A DNA stretch of 64,000 nt, taken from Chrysogorgia sp. JL179-B06. Taxonomy: Eukaryota; Cnidaria; Anthozoa; Scleralcyonacea; Chrysogorgiidae. Numbering within the stretch: position 1 is the first letter of the stretch; every line of letters begins with the position of its first letter. Of the stretch, positions 1 through 13,900 are shown one piece after another. The DNA lies in contig JAYKKM010000071.1 in assembly GCA_035772405.1 (NCBI GenBank), forward strand, positions 1,714,001 to 1,778,000, given 5' to 3'. The notes beneath the pieces were generated by a model that was given only the letters and a program-made list of their open reading frames with translations, searched no databases and was not told the DNA's origin. A program made the translations under genes and the position numbers.

Positions 1-1
1 C

Positions 2-1873
2 CCAATGATGGCAATGATGTGGTGCTTTCTAGGAATACTCCTTGGCTTTCTCCTAATAACGACAGTCTTCCTGCTTTGTCACTTGTACACGCGAAAATCC
101 AAACAAAAACATTTGATACTCATCAGCCAATTTGAACGTACCGCAGAAAACGCTGCGAGTCCGACAATCGCAACAACCGACTCTGGATTTCGGGAACCAC
201 CAACAGACAACGGCGAAGGGCGACGAGAAAAACAAAAGAACAAAAGTGAATCAAATTCAACAACTACTGAGCCTTCGCTAAATCAAAATTCATCTTTAAA
301 AGCTTCAAGAACTGACACATCGGCAGATTATAACTCATCTCAAATAGCTCCTAACTTGCAGAACTTAGTATTCACGAATCCGTTGTGGATAGGATTGAGC
401 GATGGAAGAACAAGCAGTGGAAGATCAAATTCAAGAAACAATAACCCAAGTATGTCCGAATCATCTGAGAAAACAGCCGAAACAGCGCCGATAAACGGCA
501 GGGAATCAGCGGAAACCAGTGACATTAAAAACGATGAATCACCAGTAGCATCATGTCCACACAACTTGCAAAGGGAACCACGAGAAACCTCGAAAAGCAA
601 CAATAATGATACATCATTCAAATATAGAGTAGATAAAAGGGAAAGAAAAACTAACGTTCAAGTCAATGCTGAAATGACGCCAAAAATACCGGTTGGTATC
701 CCTAATTCATGTCGCGTTTCTCTCGATGCACTCTTGGTCCGTGGTGATAAGAACTTTTCTGATACGGTGAATCACGGTCGTGAATCGGAGAGTGAAAACA
801 AAGGATCAGGAAGGAAACCTAGAGCTCGTAGTAGTAATAGTGAAAACCATTCAAAAAGGCTTTTGGCAAGGTTTGGAGTCGAGACGGACCTCCAAAATGC
901 CAGTTCTAATACACATCGAGGAAAGCCGACAACCACACTATCAGAGACGACGCTTTCTTCTCCATCTCTGTACAATAGACTATTAAACGCCGAAAGCATT
1001 CACTCTGGGTCATTAGACAGTAGTTATAGAAAGCGTAAGCTATACTATATTCACCCATGTATAGTCATTGGACAGGAGAACGATGAAGGGAGGACAAATA
1101 ACACTAAGCAATTCCAATGGCCATCTAGAAGCCAGAGTCTCGACTCTTCTAATCCCTCAGCGATAATCAAATTCACAGCACTCCCCTCGTATACTGATAC
1201 AATGGACAAGCGAAGTAATAATCATGAGAAACAGAATAGAGTGGCTGAATTGAATAGAAAGGTAATTAGCCCAGCGATAAGACAACCAACTCCGGATAAC
1301 ATTCACAACGGAGGTTGTCGCAGGGGTAGATCCTCCGAAGACGACATGAAAATTGTGCCTCGAATATCACTCGACGAAACCAATGATAGAGCACACGGTG
1401 ATAGTTTACGAAGCGAAGACAGGAATTTTGAACAGCCGGTGCCCATTTCCTGGAAATCTCCGATAGACAGTCGAGCGAGTTCTGGGTATTACAGTAACAA
1501 CCCGTCGCCATTAGCGGAACAACCACACGGCTTTGTCAACACTCAGAGCTTCTTCAACAAACAAAAAGAAGTCGCTCAATTAAGGGAACAAGGAAAGGAA
1601 CAACACTTGGATGTCAAGCAACGAAAAAACCAAAACATTCTTCATCCGCACAGCAGCAATGAATCAACTGTGAATGCGGGGGATGATCTACCACCTTTAC
1701 CACCTACGCCTCCCTTATTACCATCACCTACTCTGCTACCACAACTATCCCCATTTGCACCGAAATACACGAGGACTTCGCGAGATGATCCGAAGCAAAG
1801 AAGCCCTTCGAGTATCAAGAAAGTCCACTTTGAACGTAAAACACCCAAACCTAATTTGAAAGAAAATGTCTGA
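2..1873 (+). CDS. C-terminal exon of a single-pass membrane protein, partial
   Basis: The reading frame is open at the left edge and ends with TGA at 1871-1873, so this is the last coding exon (or most of it) of a gene entering from the left. Counting from the ATG at 5, residues 6-27 form one strong hydrophobic segment (FLGILLGFLLITTVFLLCHL), followed at once by a basic stop-transfer stretch (YTRKSKQK). That order suggests an extracellular N-terminus upstream of the window and a cytoplasmic tail of about 590 residues. The tail has no recognisable fold: it is rich in Ser, Asn, Thr and charged residues. Near residues 560-586 there is a proline-rich run (LPPLPPTPP) that could bind SH3, WW or EVH1 domains. 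The family is not recognised. A lectin-type ectodomain like those of the next two genes is possible but cannot be seen. The coding call rests on the 1.87-kb open frame. Confidence 0.75.
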   Translation, partial: PMMAMMWCFLGILLGFLLITTVFLLCHLYTRKSKQKHLILISQFERTAENAASPTIATTDSGFREPPTDNGEGRREKQKNKSESNSTTTEPSLNQNSSLKASRTDTSADYNSSQIAPNLQNLVFTNPLWIGLSDGRTSSGRSNSRNNNPSMSESSEKTAETAPINGRESAETSDIKNDESPVASCPHNLQREPRETSKSNNNDTSFKYRVDKRERKTNVQVNAEMTPKIPVGIPNSCRVSLDALLVRGDKNFSDTVNHGRESESENKGSGRKPRARSSNSENHSKRLLARFGVETDLQNASSNTHRGKPTTTLSETTLSSPSLYNRLLNAESIHSGSLDSSYRKRKLYYIHPCIVIGQENDEGRTNNTKQFQWPSRSQSLDSSNPSAIIKFTALPSYTDTMDKRSNNHEKQNRVAELNRKVISPAIRQPTPDNIHNGGCRRGRSSEDDMKIVPRISLDETNDRAHGDSLRSEDRNFEQPVPISWKSPIDSRASSGYYSNNPSPLAEQPHGFVNTQSFFNKQKEVAQLREQGKEQHLDVKQRKNQNILHPHSSNESTVNAGDDLPPLPPTPPLLPSPTLLPQLSPFAPKYTRTSRDDPKQRSPSSIKKVHFERKTPKPNLKENV

Positions 1874-4170
<2,297 letters not shown>

Positions 4171-7100
4171 ATGGCAAGGAAAGGCAGAGCGGACACTCTG
4201 AAAATCATGACGCGATCCCGATTGATATTAGCTGGCATCGGAATCCTTTTTCTGGCATGGCCAGGAGGTACGGTAAATATAGATTTGTTTCTCTACATAT
4301 ATATATATGCAAATACAACAGTATATTGTATATAGAGTCCCGCGATATAGTTCGAAAATTCATTATTTCTTTATCGCATTGAGGTTATCAAAAGGATTAC
4401 CTAATATATAACTGAACTCCTTTCCGATTATTAATCGGGTGGTTCAAACGTCTCAACGTTGAAACACACACCCCATAATAAGCATGGGGATGTGTGGCCG
4501 TCAGATACGAGGATCACTCAAATGCTGCCGGTTTTGTCAATGCCCTTTGACGGCGTCTGCAGTTTCAAAACCTTAACACGACCATCTTTTTACGCTAATG
4601 AAAGAGGGCGGTCATGGTAATAGAAAAAGGTTCATTTTACTTAAGATTATCATCTCTGGATGTATATGGGATTCTCTGAGGAGCGCGTTTTGTAATATTT
4701 ACCATCGAATCATATAACTATAAGCGAGAATTGCGCAGGGTACAAACAATTAGCATAATCGTATCGTGTAGATGGGCGTCGCTGGTGCACAGTGACATAA
4801 ACAAGTTCAAAAAACAATCCAGTTGCCATTTTCCACAAGATCTGCGAATTGAATTACACGCGGATATGTCAAAACTAAAGTGTCATTGCGGTGAACATTC
4901 GATTGAGATTATTTTCATAGAATCCAAGAACAGCACCAAATAGCAACGTCCACTTAATATTGAGATAAATTATTCATTTTAAGGCTAGCAAAGTTGAGCT
5001 TATATTTTCTCAAAGTTGACCGTTTGGCTGCATGGCTGCCATTAATGTGGTTTGTTGCCATTTGCCATTTGGGAAAAGCTCTGGCTCCAGTTACCAGGGC
5101 TTTCGCTAAGACTCGGCTCCTGCCAGAGCTTCGGCGGATACTGTAAAGCAAATCGCCGGCTATATGTGTCACATGTCCAAGCAAAATCGTCTCTGCAGGT
5201 TTGTTTTTATGAAAAGCTGTTAAAATTCCATCACCAGTGTAATTCATACTTCAACAACCTGTCCCCTGGCTTCACTAGTTGAATACCGTAGAATTCCGCT
5301 TATAAGCCCCCGATTATAAGCCCCCCCCGGTTATAAGCCCATCTGTTTGGTAACAGAAAATATAATACCTTCCGGTTATAAGCCCCCCGGATATAAGCCC
5401 ACCTTCTATTAGCACCTTTTAGTGATGACGATGACGACGACGATCAGATTTTGTTATAGACAAACGCGATGTTTTCCACATTATAACTTCTGGTTACTAT
5501 TTGTTATGGATTGTTTTTGGAATGGTTCTCTGGCCCAAATCAGAAATCTTCTTTATTTGTTATTGTTTTTGCACTTGCGATATTAAGCAAAACGTCGAGC
5601 AATAAAGTGCCAACATAGTTTGTCTGTTGCGTTTTGAAACGTTTTTTCTATCCCGCTTATTAGCCCTCCCGGTTATAAGCCCACTCAAAACCCCTTGAGT
5701 AGTATAGACAGCACCCCCTGGCCCCCATGAATCAGAATGTATTTTCGGCGCCCATGTCTGACACTAATGGGTACTTCAATGAGACAGCCACCTACTTCAA
5801 AACAAAGCGAAAGCCCTCAGAGTTATACATGTACTATACCGGATTGCTTTTCATATCGAATTAACCTCGCTCAATCCGTTATCCAAATCATACTCTATAT
5901 ACTTAATAGACCTTAAATCTACTTCAAATTACGCAAATTCGAGATCAAATTCAGATTTATATTTGGCTGATTAAGTCAGCATTAGCCATGCTTTAATGTA
6001 TCTCTTGAAAAGATAGATTAACATGAATATTTGATTGAATATATCTTAAAAAGCCAGTTTAAATTAAAATTTAAGCAAGTTTTTTATAGATTTAAGTCAC
6101 ATTTAAAGGGACTTAAAGCAAGCTTAAGGTTAGCTTTTCGGAAATTGCGATTTTCCCGCGATAATTGTAGCCATTAAAAAGGCAGTTAAAAAATGCAAGA
6201 ATTTGTAGTAATGATCCTATTCTAATTTATATTACTTAATATTAATTACATCTTCAAGTTTGTTCCACAAATTTACTTGAAAATGTACGTATAATAACTC
6301 CTCATGATAATGAACGTAGTAAACTTAGCAATCACTGAGATATAAGATATTTTTAATGAGTGAAAACACAACAAAATACCAGACACCGCAGGTTTTCTCC
6401 GGGTACTCCGGTTTCCCACTAACACTGAACCAATAAGGGTGGCCCTTACTGAACCTCTAGGGAGAACAGTTTAATGACTGATAGGGTTATCTAGTATAAA
6501 TAAAAGTTAGTTTTTATGGCAAAGGTAGAAATTACGGTATTTATGAATGTCAGAGGAAGCCAAAATTCATGCTATTTTGAGGAAGATTGTGAAACTTTTT
6601 GTAACTCTGCGCAAATCAATCAAAAGCTGCGGTATTATATTAAATCTATATGTTATATATATACTACATTTGTTTAGCTTGCCAAAAAGTAGACTACAAA
6701 ATGGACATCGGCTGCGAAGGAGAAACAGCTCGACTGAAGAGATGTCCAAAGGGACACGGGATTCAGATAACAACCGCAGAGTTCGGGAGGAAGAAAAAGA
6801 TTTTCTGTCCCAATACAGCAAACAGTACACGTACGTGCGGCGTGAAGGATGTCCGAGAACGTGTGAGTGCTATATGCGATGGAAGGAACACTTGTGAGTT
6901 TTCTACAAAGACATCTCTCTTGGGACAGGTTAAAGGTTGTACTTACATCGCAAAATATGTTTTAGTTTATTACATATGTGGTAAGTCTCAAAGGGATATT
7001 ATTTCATTCCCATCTCATGTTTGGGAATTTTACATATTCGTAATATTTGGGTCTTCCTGAGCAAAATCATAATATATCTTGTCAACCGAAAATTTCATTT

Positions 7101-7966
7101 TCATGGACTTTTTTGCAGTTAAAGTTATCAGATGTGATGTCACAAGAGGCATTTTTGTGGCAAGTAACAAAAGAAAACTGGTTTGGAATGCCTCTTGTGA
7201 CATCATATCCGGTTACTTTGACAGCGAAAAACTCCATGAAGATGAAATTTTCGGATGACAATATATATCGTGATTTGGCTCAGGAAGACCCAAATATTAC
7301 GGATATGTAAATTCCCCAAACGTGAGATAGACACTTTTAATAAAAGCTGCCTCGTCTAACCATTTGGTCATTATAGACAACTTTTTTGTTGTTGCTGTTG
7401 TTTCTGCTGCTGTTGTTGTTGTTGTTGTTACTATTGATGTTGTTATTATTGTTGCTATTGTTGTTGTTATTGTTTCTGCTGCTGTTGTTACAATTATTGT
7501 TGTTGCTGTTGTTTCTGCTGTTGTTGCTGTTGTTTCTGCTGTTGTTGCTGTTGTTGTTGCTGCTGTTGTTGCTGTTGTAGTTGCTGTCGTCATCGTTGTC
7601 GCTGTTGTTGTTGCTGCTGCTAGCGCTGTTGTTGTTACTATTGTTGTTTGTAGTTCAGGCACAGCGTTAGCGTGTTTGATTACTGAAACTAATGATGTCT
7701 ATTGTTCAATACAAACATCCTTGCAAGCCAACGCTCATTAATTGTACATCAGTTCCTTTTTGTTCTTAGTGAGCAACAACGTGGAAGAGCAGTGCCCAAG
7801 TATTACAGACAACAACGAAAATCCCGTCGTTGTAGCTGACAATGACAGAGATTCACACACGCAATACAGCGTCAAGGCCAACAACACATCATTTGCTCTG
7901 CACCAACCAGGATTTTTGGTGTTAATTATGGCATTTATCGTGACAACAGTTCACAGTTTAAATTGA
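4171..7966 (+). CDS. Secreted or GPI-anchored SUEL-type lectin 1 (three exons)
   Basis: Exons 4171-4267, 6678-6980 and 7770-7966; predicted 198 aa. Exon 1 starts at the first ATG after an in-frame stop and encodes a basic N-terminus plus a signal peptide core (LILAGIGILFLAWPG). Exon 2 is one SUEL (galactose/rhamnose-binding) lectin domain. It has the family's Cys spacing: IGCEG, RCPKG, then FGR in place of the usual YGR, CDGRNTC, and a final KYVLVYYIC. The family DPC motif is replaced by KGC. Exon 3 encodes a short acidic/Asn-rich stalk with an NNTS glycosylation site and a hydrophobic C-terminus (FLVLIMAFIVTTV), as expected for GPI attachment. Both introns are phase 1 with donors gtacgg and gtaagt and acceptors tttag and cttag. 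SUEL lectins bind surface or microbial glycans; the ligand here is unknown. The paralogue at 10986-15676 has the same exon layout. Confidence 0.82.
5292..5690. repeat. Cluster of TTATAAGCCC motifs in lectin 1 intron 1
   Basis: About six copies of a TTATAAGCCC motif, often with ccgg before it, between 5296 and 5400 and again near 5664-5680. The spacing suggests the two ends of a dispersed element about 400 bp long. It lies in the 2.4-kb first intron of lectin 1 (4268-6677), where I see no other coding exon. Confidence 0.6.
6228..6370 (-). mobile_element. Fragment of TTAA-type palindromic MITE (family 3)
   Basis: Matches in reverse complement the centre of the full MITE at 47487-47951 (shared text around attgctaagtttacaatgtt and gaggagttatacg). 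It lies in intron 1 of lectin 1. Confidence 0.7.
7004..7335. mobile_element. Palindromic MITE (family 2) in lectin 1 intron 2
   Basis: Long inverted arms: the left reads ttacatattcgtaatatttg ... cttcctgagc, and the right is its complement ending in caaacgtgagatagacac followed by TTTTAA. Related copies lie near 34540, 45525, 48640 (partial) and 62585. It starts only about 25 bp after the exon 2 splice donor. Confidence 0.85.
7381..7660. repeat. Imperfect (TTG/TGC)n trinucleotide repeat
   Basis: About 280 bases of GTT/GCT triplets in intron 2 of lectin 1, ending about 110 bp before exon 3. It creates open frames on both strands (poly-Val/Leu on one, Thr/Ala on the other) that are repeat artefacts. 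Confidence 0.95.
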
Positions 7967-8121
7967 ACAGAACAAATAACAGTGGCTATTACAAGAATAT
8001 CTACTATATCTTTTTGTAAAACATTACTTCAGCTTATTTTGGGGATAGTTAAAAGTATTCTCCATAAGGGATACAATATTAAAAGGGGCATAGCATATAT
8101 TATGTAAATGTTTTGTACTGC

Positions 8122-8320
8122 GTATATAGGCAGTGTAGAAATACAAATTAAAATCCTAAAACGTTGGTGATACTGCCGAAACAGTGTAGAATGAATATTT
8201 CACTTTACGTTTCACTCTCTGATGAAGGTCCTTTGCTCGAAACGTTAAACCTCCTTCACACTATTACAGTAGTACACCAACCTTTTAGAGTATTTGATTT
8301 GTATTTCTACACTGCCTACG
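8122..8320. mobile_element. Inverted-repeat element with CTGATGA...CGAAACGT module
   Basis: Begins gcagtgtagaaatacaaat and ends with its complement atttgtatttctacactgcc. The centre carries tctgatgaagg followed by gctcgaaacgtt. The same module recurs near 13390, 19560, 24070, 37390 and 55250-55340. These could be terminal pieces of a Penelope-like element; no reverse transcriptase of that type is visible. Confidence 0.6.
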
Positions 8321-9450
8321 CGGTACAACACTTTTACATGTAATACATGTATATGTTATTACCTGTAGCAGTTTTAGAATTCCAGAATTAAATTGGTTAA
8401 ACCTCGAGTTAAAATGAAATTGTCCGACTCATTTTCTACCATTACCAACTTACACAACTTACGACACACGATCGCCAAGCTCGAATCCTCAGATTCTCTT
8501 TTAACAAATCTTTTAGATAGACCGCAGGGCACCGGTAAGAGCCGGGGGCGTGGCTCATGGGCACCCTGATCTGAGGTTCCCTACCAGCTGCCTTGGGGCC
8601 TGGTCATCTAAATGGCTTTCTACGTTCTTTGATTTTTTCTTTAAAACGAGATTTTTGTCCATTCCACCATGCGAATTTCACGAACTTCCGTTTCGAAAAC
8701 AATTAAGAATTTTCCGAGTTACGATTTTTGTAATCTGCTGAATCAGAACAACATCTTCGGAGCAACTTCGGGGCCAACGGTAGTGAAGAAGTACACGACC
8801 AGTTCCGACTGATAGTCCTTCATTCATGTCTTCATGTCATTCCTGGTGCCTTGACTCTCATTCTTTCTTTGTCCTATTGTCTCTAATAATCTTGAAACCA
8901 TGATCTTGATTTGATTCCCCAAAGTAAAACACTAGAAACCTTAAGTATTCTATATTCATCTCCAAAAAGCCTCTAAAGGCTAAAATGCCCAGATGGCCAT
9001 AGCCCCCCCCCCCCCTAGGTTTTTTTACCCCCTAAGCTCCCTTGAAATCAATCTTCTTGATTTCTTCTTGATTTCTGTATAATAAAGCACATCATATAAT
9101 AAAGCACCCACTCCAGTTTCTAGCAGGGGAATGCTGGCCCAAACTTACGCCACTGCGGGATGGAGGCACCAGATCATCTAATCTAATACCAGGAACAACA
9201 TGGCCAGATACCGAACTCGCTGTAAATGCCTCAATTGCGCCAGATTTCACAGCAAATTACACAGATTTAACGAAATCGAATTTATTCCCGTTGCAAGTCC
9301 ATTAAAATATATCGTAAAGTATTCAAATACTATAATAATAAAAGTGCCACAAGCTTGGGAAGCCTGTGAGCGAACCTAATGCATTATGGTCGGCTCATGA
9401 ACGTTCGACGTCTGAATCGCATAGACCTCCTACAGTACATACTATTTTAG

Positions 9451-9968
9451 ATGATACATGGATGATTGTCAAGCTCATATCCTCAGAAAAACGTTTCTGA
9501 GTCCCGGACAGCAATCGAACCTGTAACCTTCTGATTGCCGTGAGACGCTCTAATTACTAAGGTGGCTCGATAGTCTAAATCATGAGAAATTGCATTTTTC
9601 CGCATAAAAATGTTTGTAATGTAGATCTGAGCTTCATCGTGGTTCATTGCATATAGTGGTGGGCTTGTTTACTGAGTTTTAAAGTTTTATACCCTCAAAG
9701 TTTACCTGAGTGGAGATATCGTGTTTCCAATAAATCCAGAAAACTAATTTGCATAAAATATACCGCTTACACAAACACAATTTCTCTAGATATACGAATG
9801 CTACAAGTGCATGTGAAACGTTTCAATAATCAAGACCACCACTAGAGCTATGTAATGAACCAAAATAAAGCTCAGATCTGCATTACAAAAACTTTTTATG
9901 GGGAAAAATGCAATTTCTCATGATTTAGACTATCGAGCCACCTTAAGCTATCGAGACTCAGATGGAGA
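9451..9968 (-). mobile_element. tRNA-derived SINE (family A), interrupted
   Basis: Reverse-strand SINE with box B (ggttcgattgctg) and body complement to gatcgtccatgtatc. Its tRNA-like head is split: 9451-9557 on one side, 9946-9968 (complement of gagtctcgatagct) on the other, with a MITE at 9560-9943 in between. Confidence 0.75.
9560..9943. mobile_element. TA-flanked MITE inserted in a SINE
   Basis: A 384-bp element with long inverted arms starting AGGTGGCTCGATAGTC and ending with the complement, flanked by TA at 9558-9559 and 9944-9945 (Tc1/mariner-like target). A diverged relative lies at about 25842-26160. Confidence 0.85.
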
Positions 9969-10164
9969 GCGAAGGTTACAATGTGCTGAGGATACAAGCT
10001 TGATATTCGTCCATGTATCGTCTGTCTGCTCCAAGCTCTCCCACATTCACTAAAGCAGTGTATATATTAACATATCCAAGTATTACCGATATATAGTGAC
10101 TGCCGCATAGGCAGTACATATATCAATCGAACCAGTATATCATTGTAACCTTCGTTCTCCATCT

Positions 10165-10335
10165 GAGTCTCGGTAGCTCAATGGTTGGAGCGTCTCACCG
10201 GCAATCAGAAGGTTACAGGTTCGATTCCTGTTCGGGAATCAGAATCATTTTTCTGAGGATACGAGCTTGACGATCGTCCATGTATCGCCTGTTTAATTTA
10301 CTACAAGCTCTCCCACATTCATGAATACAGCAGAG
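10165..10335 (+). mobile_element. tRNA-derived SINE (family A)
   Basis: Box A region cggtagctcaatggttggag, box B ggttcgattcctg, then body ctgaggatacgagcttgacg and gatcgtccatgtatc. It resembles a tRNA only in its head, so it is called a SINE and not a tRNA gene. Confidence 0.85.
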
Positions 10336-10985
10336 TATTAACACACTATCTTTAGTTAGAGAATATGTGTTACAGACTTGTCGTGGAAACCGAGGACCGA
10401 CGTAAGTGGAAACAAGACGTACGAGTTTAACCGCCGTGTTTAAAAAAATGTTCATTTTTACCATGTAAACAAACTGTAAATACAAACCTAGTTTTAATCT
10501 CTTAAATTATTACCGACAGCCACCAAGAAAGCGATTGTATCAAAGTAACCCAACCACACTAGATAAACAGAAAACTTTGTCAGTGTCGGAGACGTAATTA
10601 ATGAGTAAACTTAATAATAAACATTATCTGCTTAATGTTCTGGTTCTCGATAATAAAATGATACAGCATCTTGTCTTTGAGTGAGGATATATTTTTTTAT
10701 ACACTATACAAAGTTTGCTTTATATTGCAGCGTCGCGAGACTACTTCTTCAGGAAAAAAACACGCCCAAACTGCTATGCATTAATTTCATTATATTTCGC
10801 TTCGCTGTGGTGAGTAGTATATCGCACGCCTTTAGGAATACATTATTCAACACAGCTTTATCTGAAAAGGCGATCGGTTTAAAACATTTTACGTGCTTTT
10901 TTTAACGTATTTGCGCGTTTTCGTACGAGACGCAAGAACAAGGGAGGACAGCTTACCGCGCTAAATATCTATCGCCGTTTATAGG

Positions 10986-13900
10986 ATGAGCGCGACAGAC
11001 ATTCGTAGCCGTGTCGCTATTTTGCTGTTGCTGTTCATTGGCCTGGCTGACATTATCCTGGTTCTGGTGAACGGTGGGTAAAAAATCTTTTTGGAAAGTA
11101 TATAATAGTATATAATATATAATTAGGACTGTTCAACGGGGACAATTTTCAACAGTGGTTTTAAACGGAAAAAACTCGACTCGTGCAGAGAGTCTCGGTA
11201 GCTCAATGGTTAGAGCGTGTCACTGGCAATCAGAAGGTTACAGGTTCGATTCCTGTCCAGGACTCAGAATCATTTTCTGAGGATATGAGCTTGACGATCG
11301 TCCATGTATCGTCTGTCTACTGCAAGCTCACACGCCAAATATTACTTGTAATATACCCAACTCTTCTCAGTCGGCATTACCACCCGACATATATATTAAA
11401 TACTCATGTAAATAACATTTGTAAATCGGCCACTTTAATGGCTATCAGAAATATCGGCAAGATCAGGAAATTGATTTGAGTAAAAAGGACTGTGAGAAGT
11501 TGGTGCATGCATTCATAACATCAAAACTTGACAGCTGTAATAGCATCCTATATGGCTTACCAGAAGCTGAATTGAGCAAGTTACAGCGAATTCAAAATAC
11601 AGCTGCTAGACTTGTTGCAGGGGTTAAAAAATCGGAGCATATGCTTCGTAATCTTCACTGGTTGCCGGTGAGATCAAGGATTGTTTTTAAGATACTAATA
11701 ATTACTTTCAAGGCTTTGCGTGGCCAGGCGCCTGTTTATATTACTGATTTGCTAACTAAATATAAACCTACTCGTGGTTCGAGATCATCTGACCGAAATC
11801 TGCTACTTGAACCAAAATCCAAAACGGTGACTCATGGAGACAGAACATTCTCGGTTGTAGCACCAAAACTGTGTAATTCATTATACCACAGGAAATTAGA
11901 AGCTTTGATATGTTAAGTAATTTTAAGTCAGCACTTAAATGAAACTGTAATTAGTTTTATAAGTAAAATTAAGACTATATTGTTGTAAGAGCATTGAGAC
12001 TATTGTATAATGCTCCTAATATATATATATAATAATAATAATAATAAAAGACGTAGAACTCGTGACTATAGGCTCTCGGCAACGACCTCCGTAGCTCAGT
12101 GGTCCGAGCACTGCACAAGCATCGCAGGGTCGCGGGTTCAATTTCAGCCGGAAAGCCTTTATGTTCCATTTTTCGCAACTGGTCCCAGTCTTGACTTAAA
12201 CAAATGTATATACTCCAACACTCGAAATTTTCCTTCACCATAAATCCTTAGAATATGCAGTTTAATCGAGTGAAATGCCAAATATTACTTGTAATATAGC
12301 GCATATATATAGCTCAGTGGTCAGAGCGCCGATACGTTGATTCGGATGCGTTGATTCGGAGACATTGGGGTTCGATTCGCGGTTGGGGCACTCAGATTTT
12401 TTATATTATTAATCTGTCCGGGACTCAGAATCATTTTTCTGAGGATATGAGCTTGACGATCGTCCATGTATCGTCTGTCTACTCCAAGCTCTCCCACATT
12501 CACTACAGCAGTGTATATATTAACACATTATTATTATTACATAGCCGACGACAGCGAATGGTATAATTGTTTTATAATATAGACACTTGTGGTAGTTTTA
12601 AGTCGTTTTTTATTTTATCAAGCAAATACATGATTTCGTTTTCATCCACTTTAGCAAAAGAATCCGCCATTTTTATCAGATCGCAGAATAGTTCATATAC
12701 GTTTCACCACAATATGTCTATCAAATAAGCGTTTACATTGCATATCTCATGTTTTAATGTAGCCTCGCACACCAACTTTATAAAAAGGTAATACATAATT
12801 AAAGTGCCCATAACCTCAAAATGTTTTATTGTCTTGTTTGGAAGAACTTTCAAAATGATAAAGTAACTTCTTTTGAAGATTTTCGTTTCTTTGCTTTCTT
12901 TCTGAGATATACAGTTTGTTTGATATGCAAATGTCTGGAATTTCGTCACACATGCATAATGACTTATTGGAGAAATGTGTATATCTCTTTCATTCTCGAA
13001 CGAAATCCTTTAAAATCAAGAAGTTTGGTGTTGTGGGCGAAACACGCACACGTGTTATTCACACTTTAGTGTTTTTATTTGATGAACGCAAAGATATATA
13101 ACATTCTCTGATAACTCATTATGCATGTGTGACGAAATTCCAGATATTTACATATCAAACAAACTGATATATCTCAAAAAGAAAGCGAAGAAGTGAAAAT
13201 CTTCAAAAGAAGTTACTTTATCATTTTAAAAGTTCTTCCAAATAAAACAATAAAAATGTTGAGGTTAGGGGCACTTTAAACAATGAAGGTAATACATAAA
13301 TAAATTATACAACTGTACATCAATCTAGCAAAGTGATAAGGTGGTGAACTGCCGATATTTTTAGTAACGAAATACTGACGTTTCGAGCAGAGACCTTCAT
13401 CAGAGTAAGAAACGTCAGAATTTTGTCACTAAAAATCTTGGCAGTTTACCACCTTTTCACTTTGTTATATATCTGGCTAAAAAGGATGATTCAAAACGAC
13501 CTTTCTGTTTTTGTCTGGTCTTTATTTTTCGTTAGTTTAGGGTTAGCTACGGTTAGGTTTTAGGTTAGGATTGAGATTATGGTTAGGATTAGGAGCTCTA
13601 GAAAATGTGAAGGTCCTTCCTTCCTTCTTTGTTTTTTCCTTCCTCCCTTCCTCCCTCCCTCCCTCCCTCCCTCCCTCCCTCCCTCCCTCCCTTCCTTCCT
13701 TCCTTCCTTCCTTCCTCCCTCCCTTCCTTCCTTCCTCCCTCCCTTCCTTTCTTCCTTTCTCCTTTGTTTGTTTCTTCCTTCCTTCTTTGTTTTTTCCTTC
13801 CTTCTTCCTTCCTTCCTTCCTTCCTTCTTTCCTTCCTTCCTTCCTTCTTTCCTTCCTTCCCTCCTTCTTTGTTTGTTTCTTCCTTCCTTCTTTGTTTTTA

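Larger units (their letters stand above)
7967..10985. other. Interval between the two lectin genes
   Basis: No supported gene. It holds the 3' UTR of lectin 1, a hairpin element with a ctgatgaagg/cgaaacgtt module (8122-8320), a SINE split by a MITE (9451-9968), a second SINE (10165-10335) and AT-rich sequence leading to the promoter of lectin 2. Confidence 0.6.

Noticed and set aside
7297..7741. Long Val/Leu and Thr/Ala frames
   Set aside because: Products of the (TTG)n-type repeat inside a lectin intron; no complexity or homology.
10165..10240. tRNA gene
   Set aside because: Boxes A and B are present but the cloverleaf is poor and the unit is followed by a shared SINE body; many copies exist.
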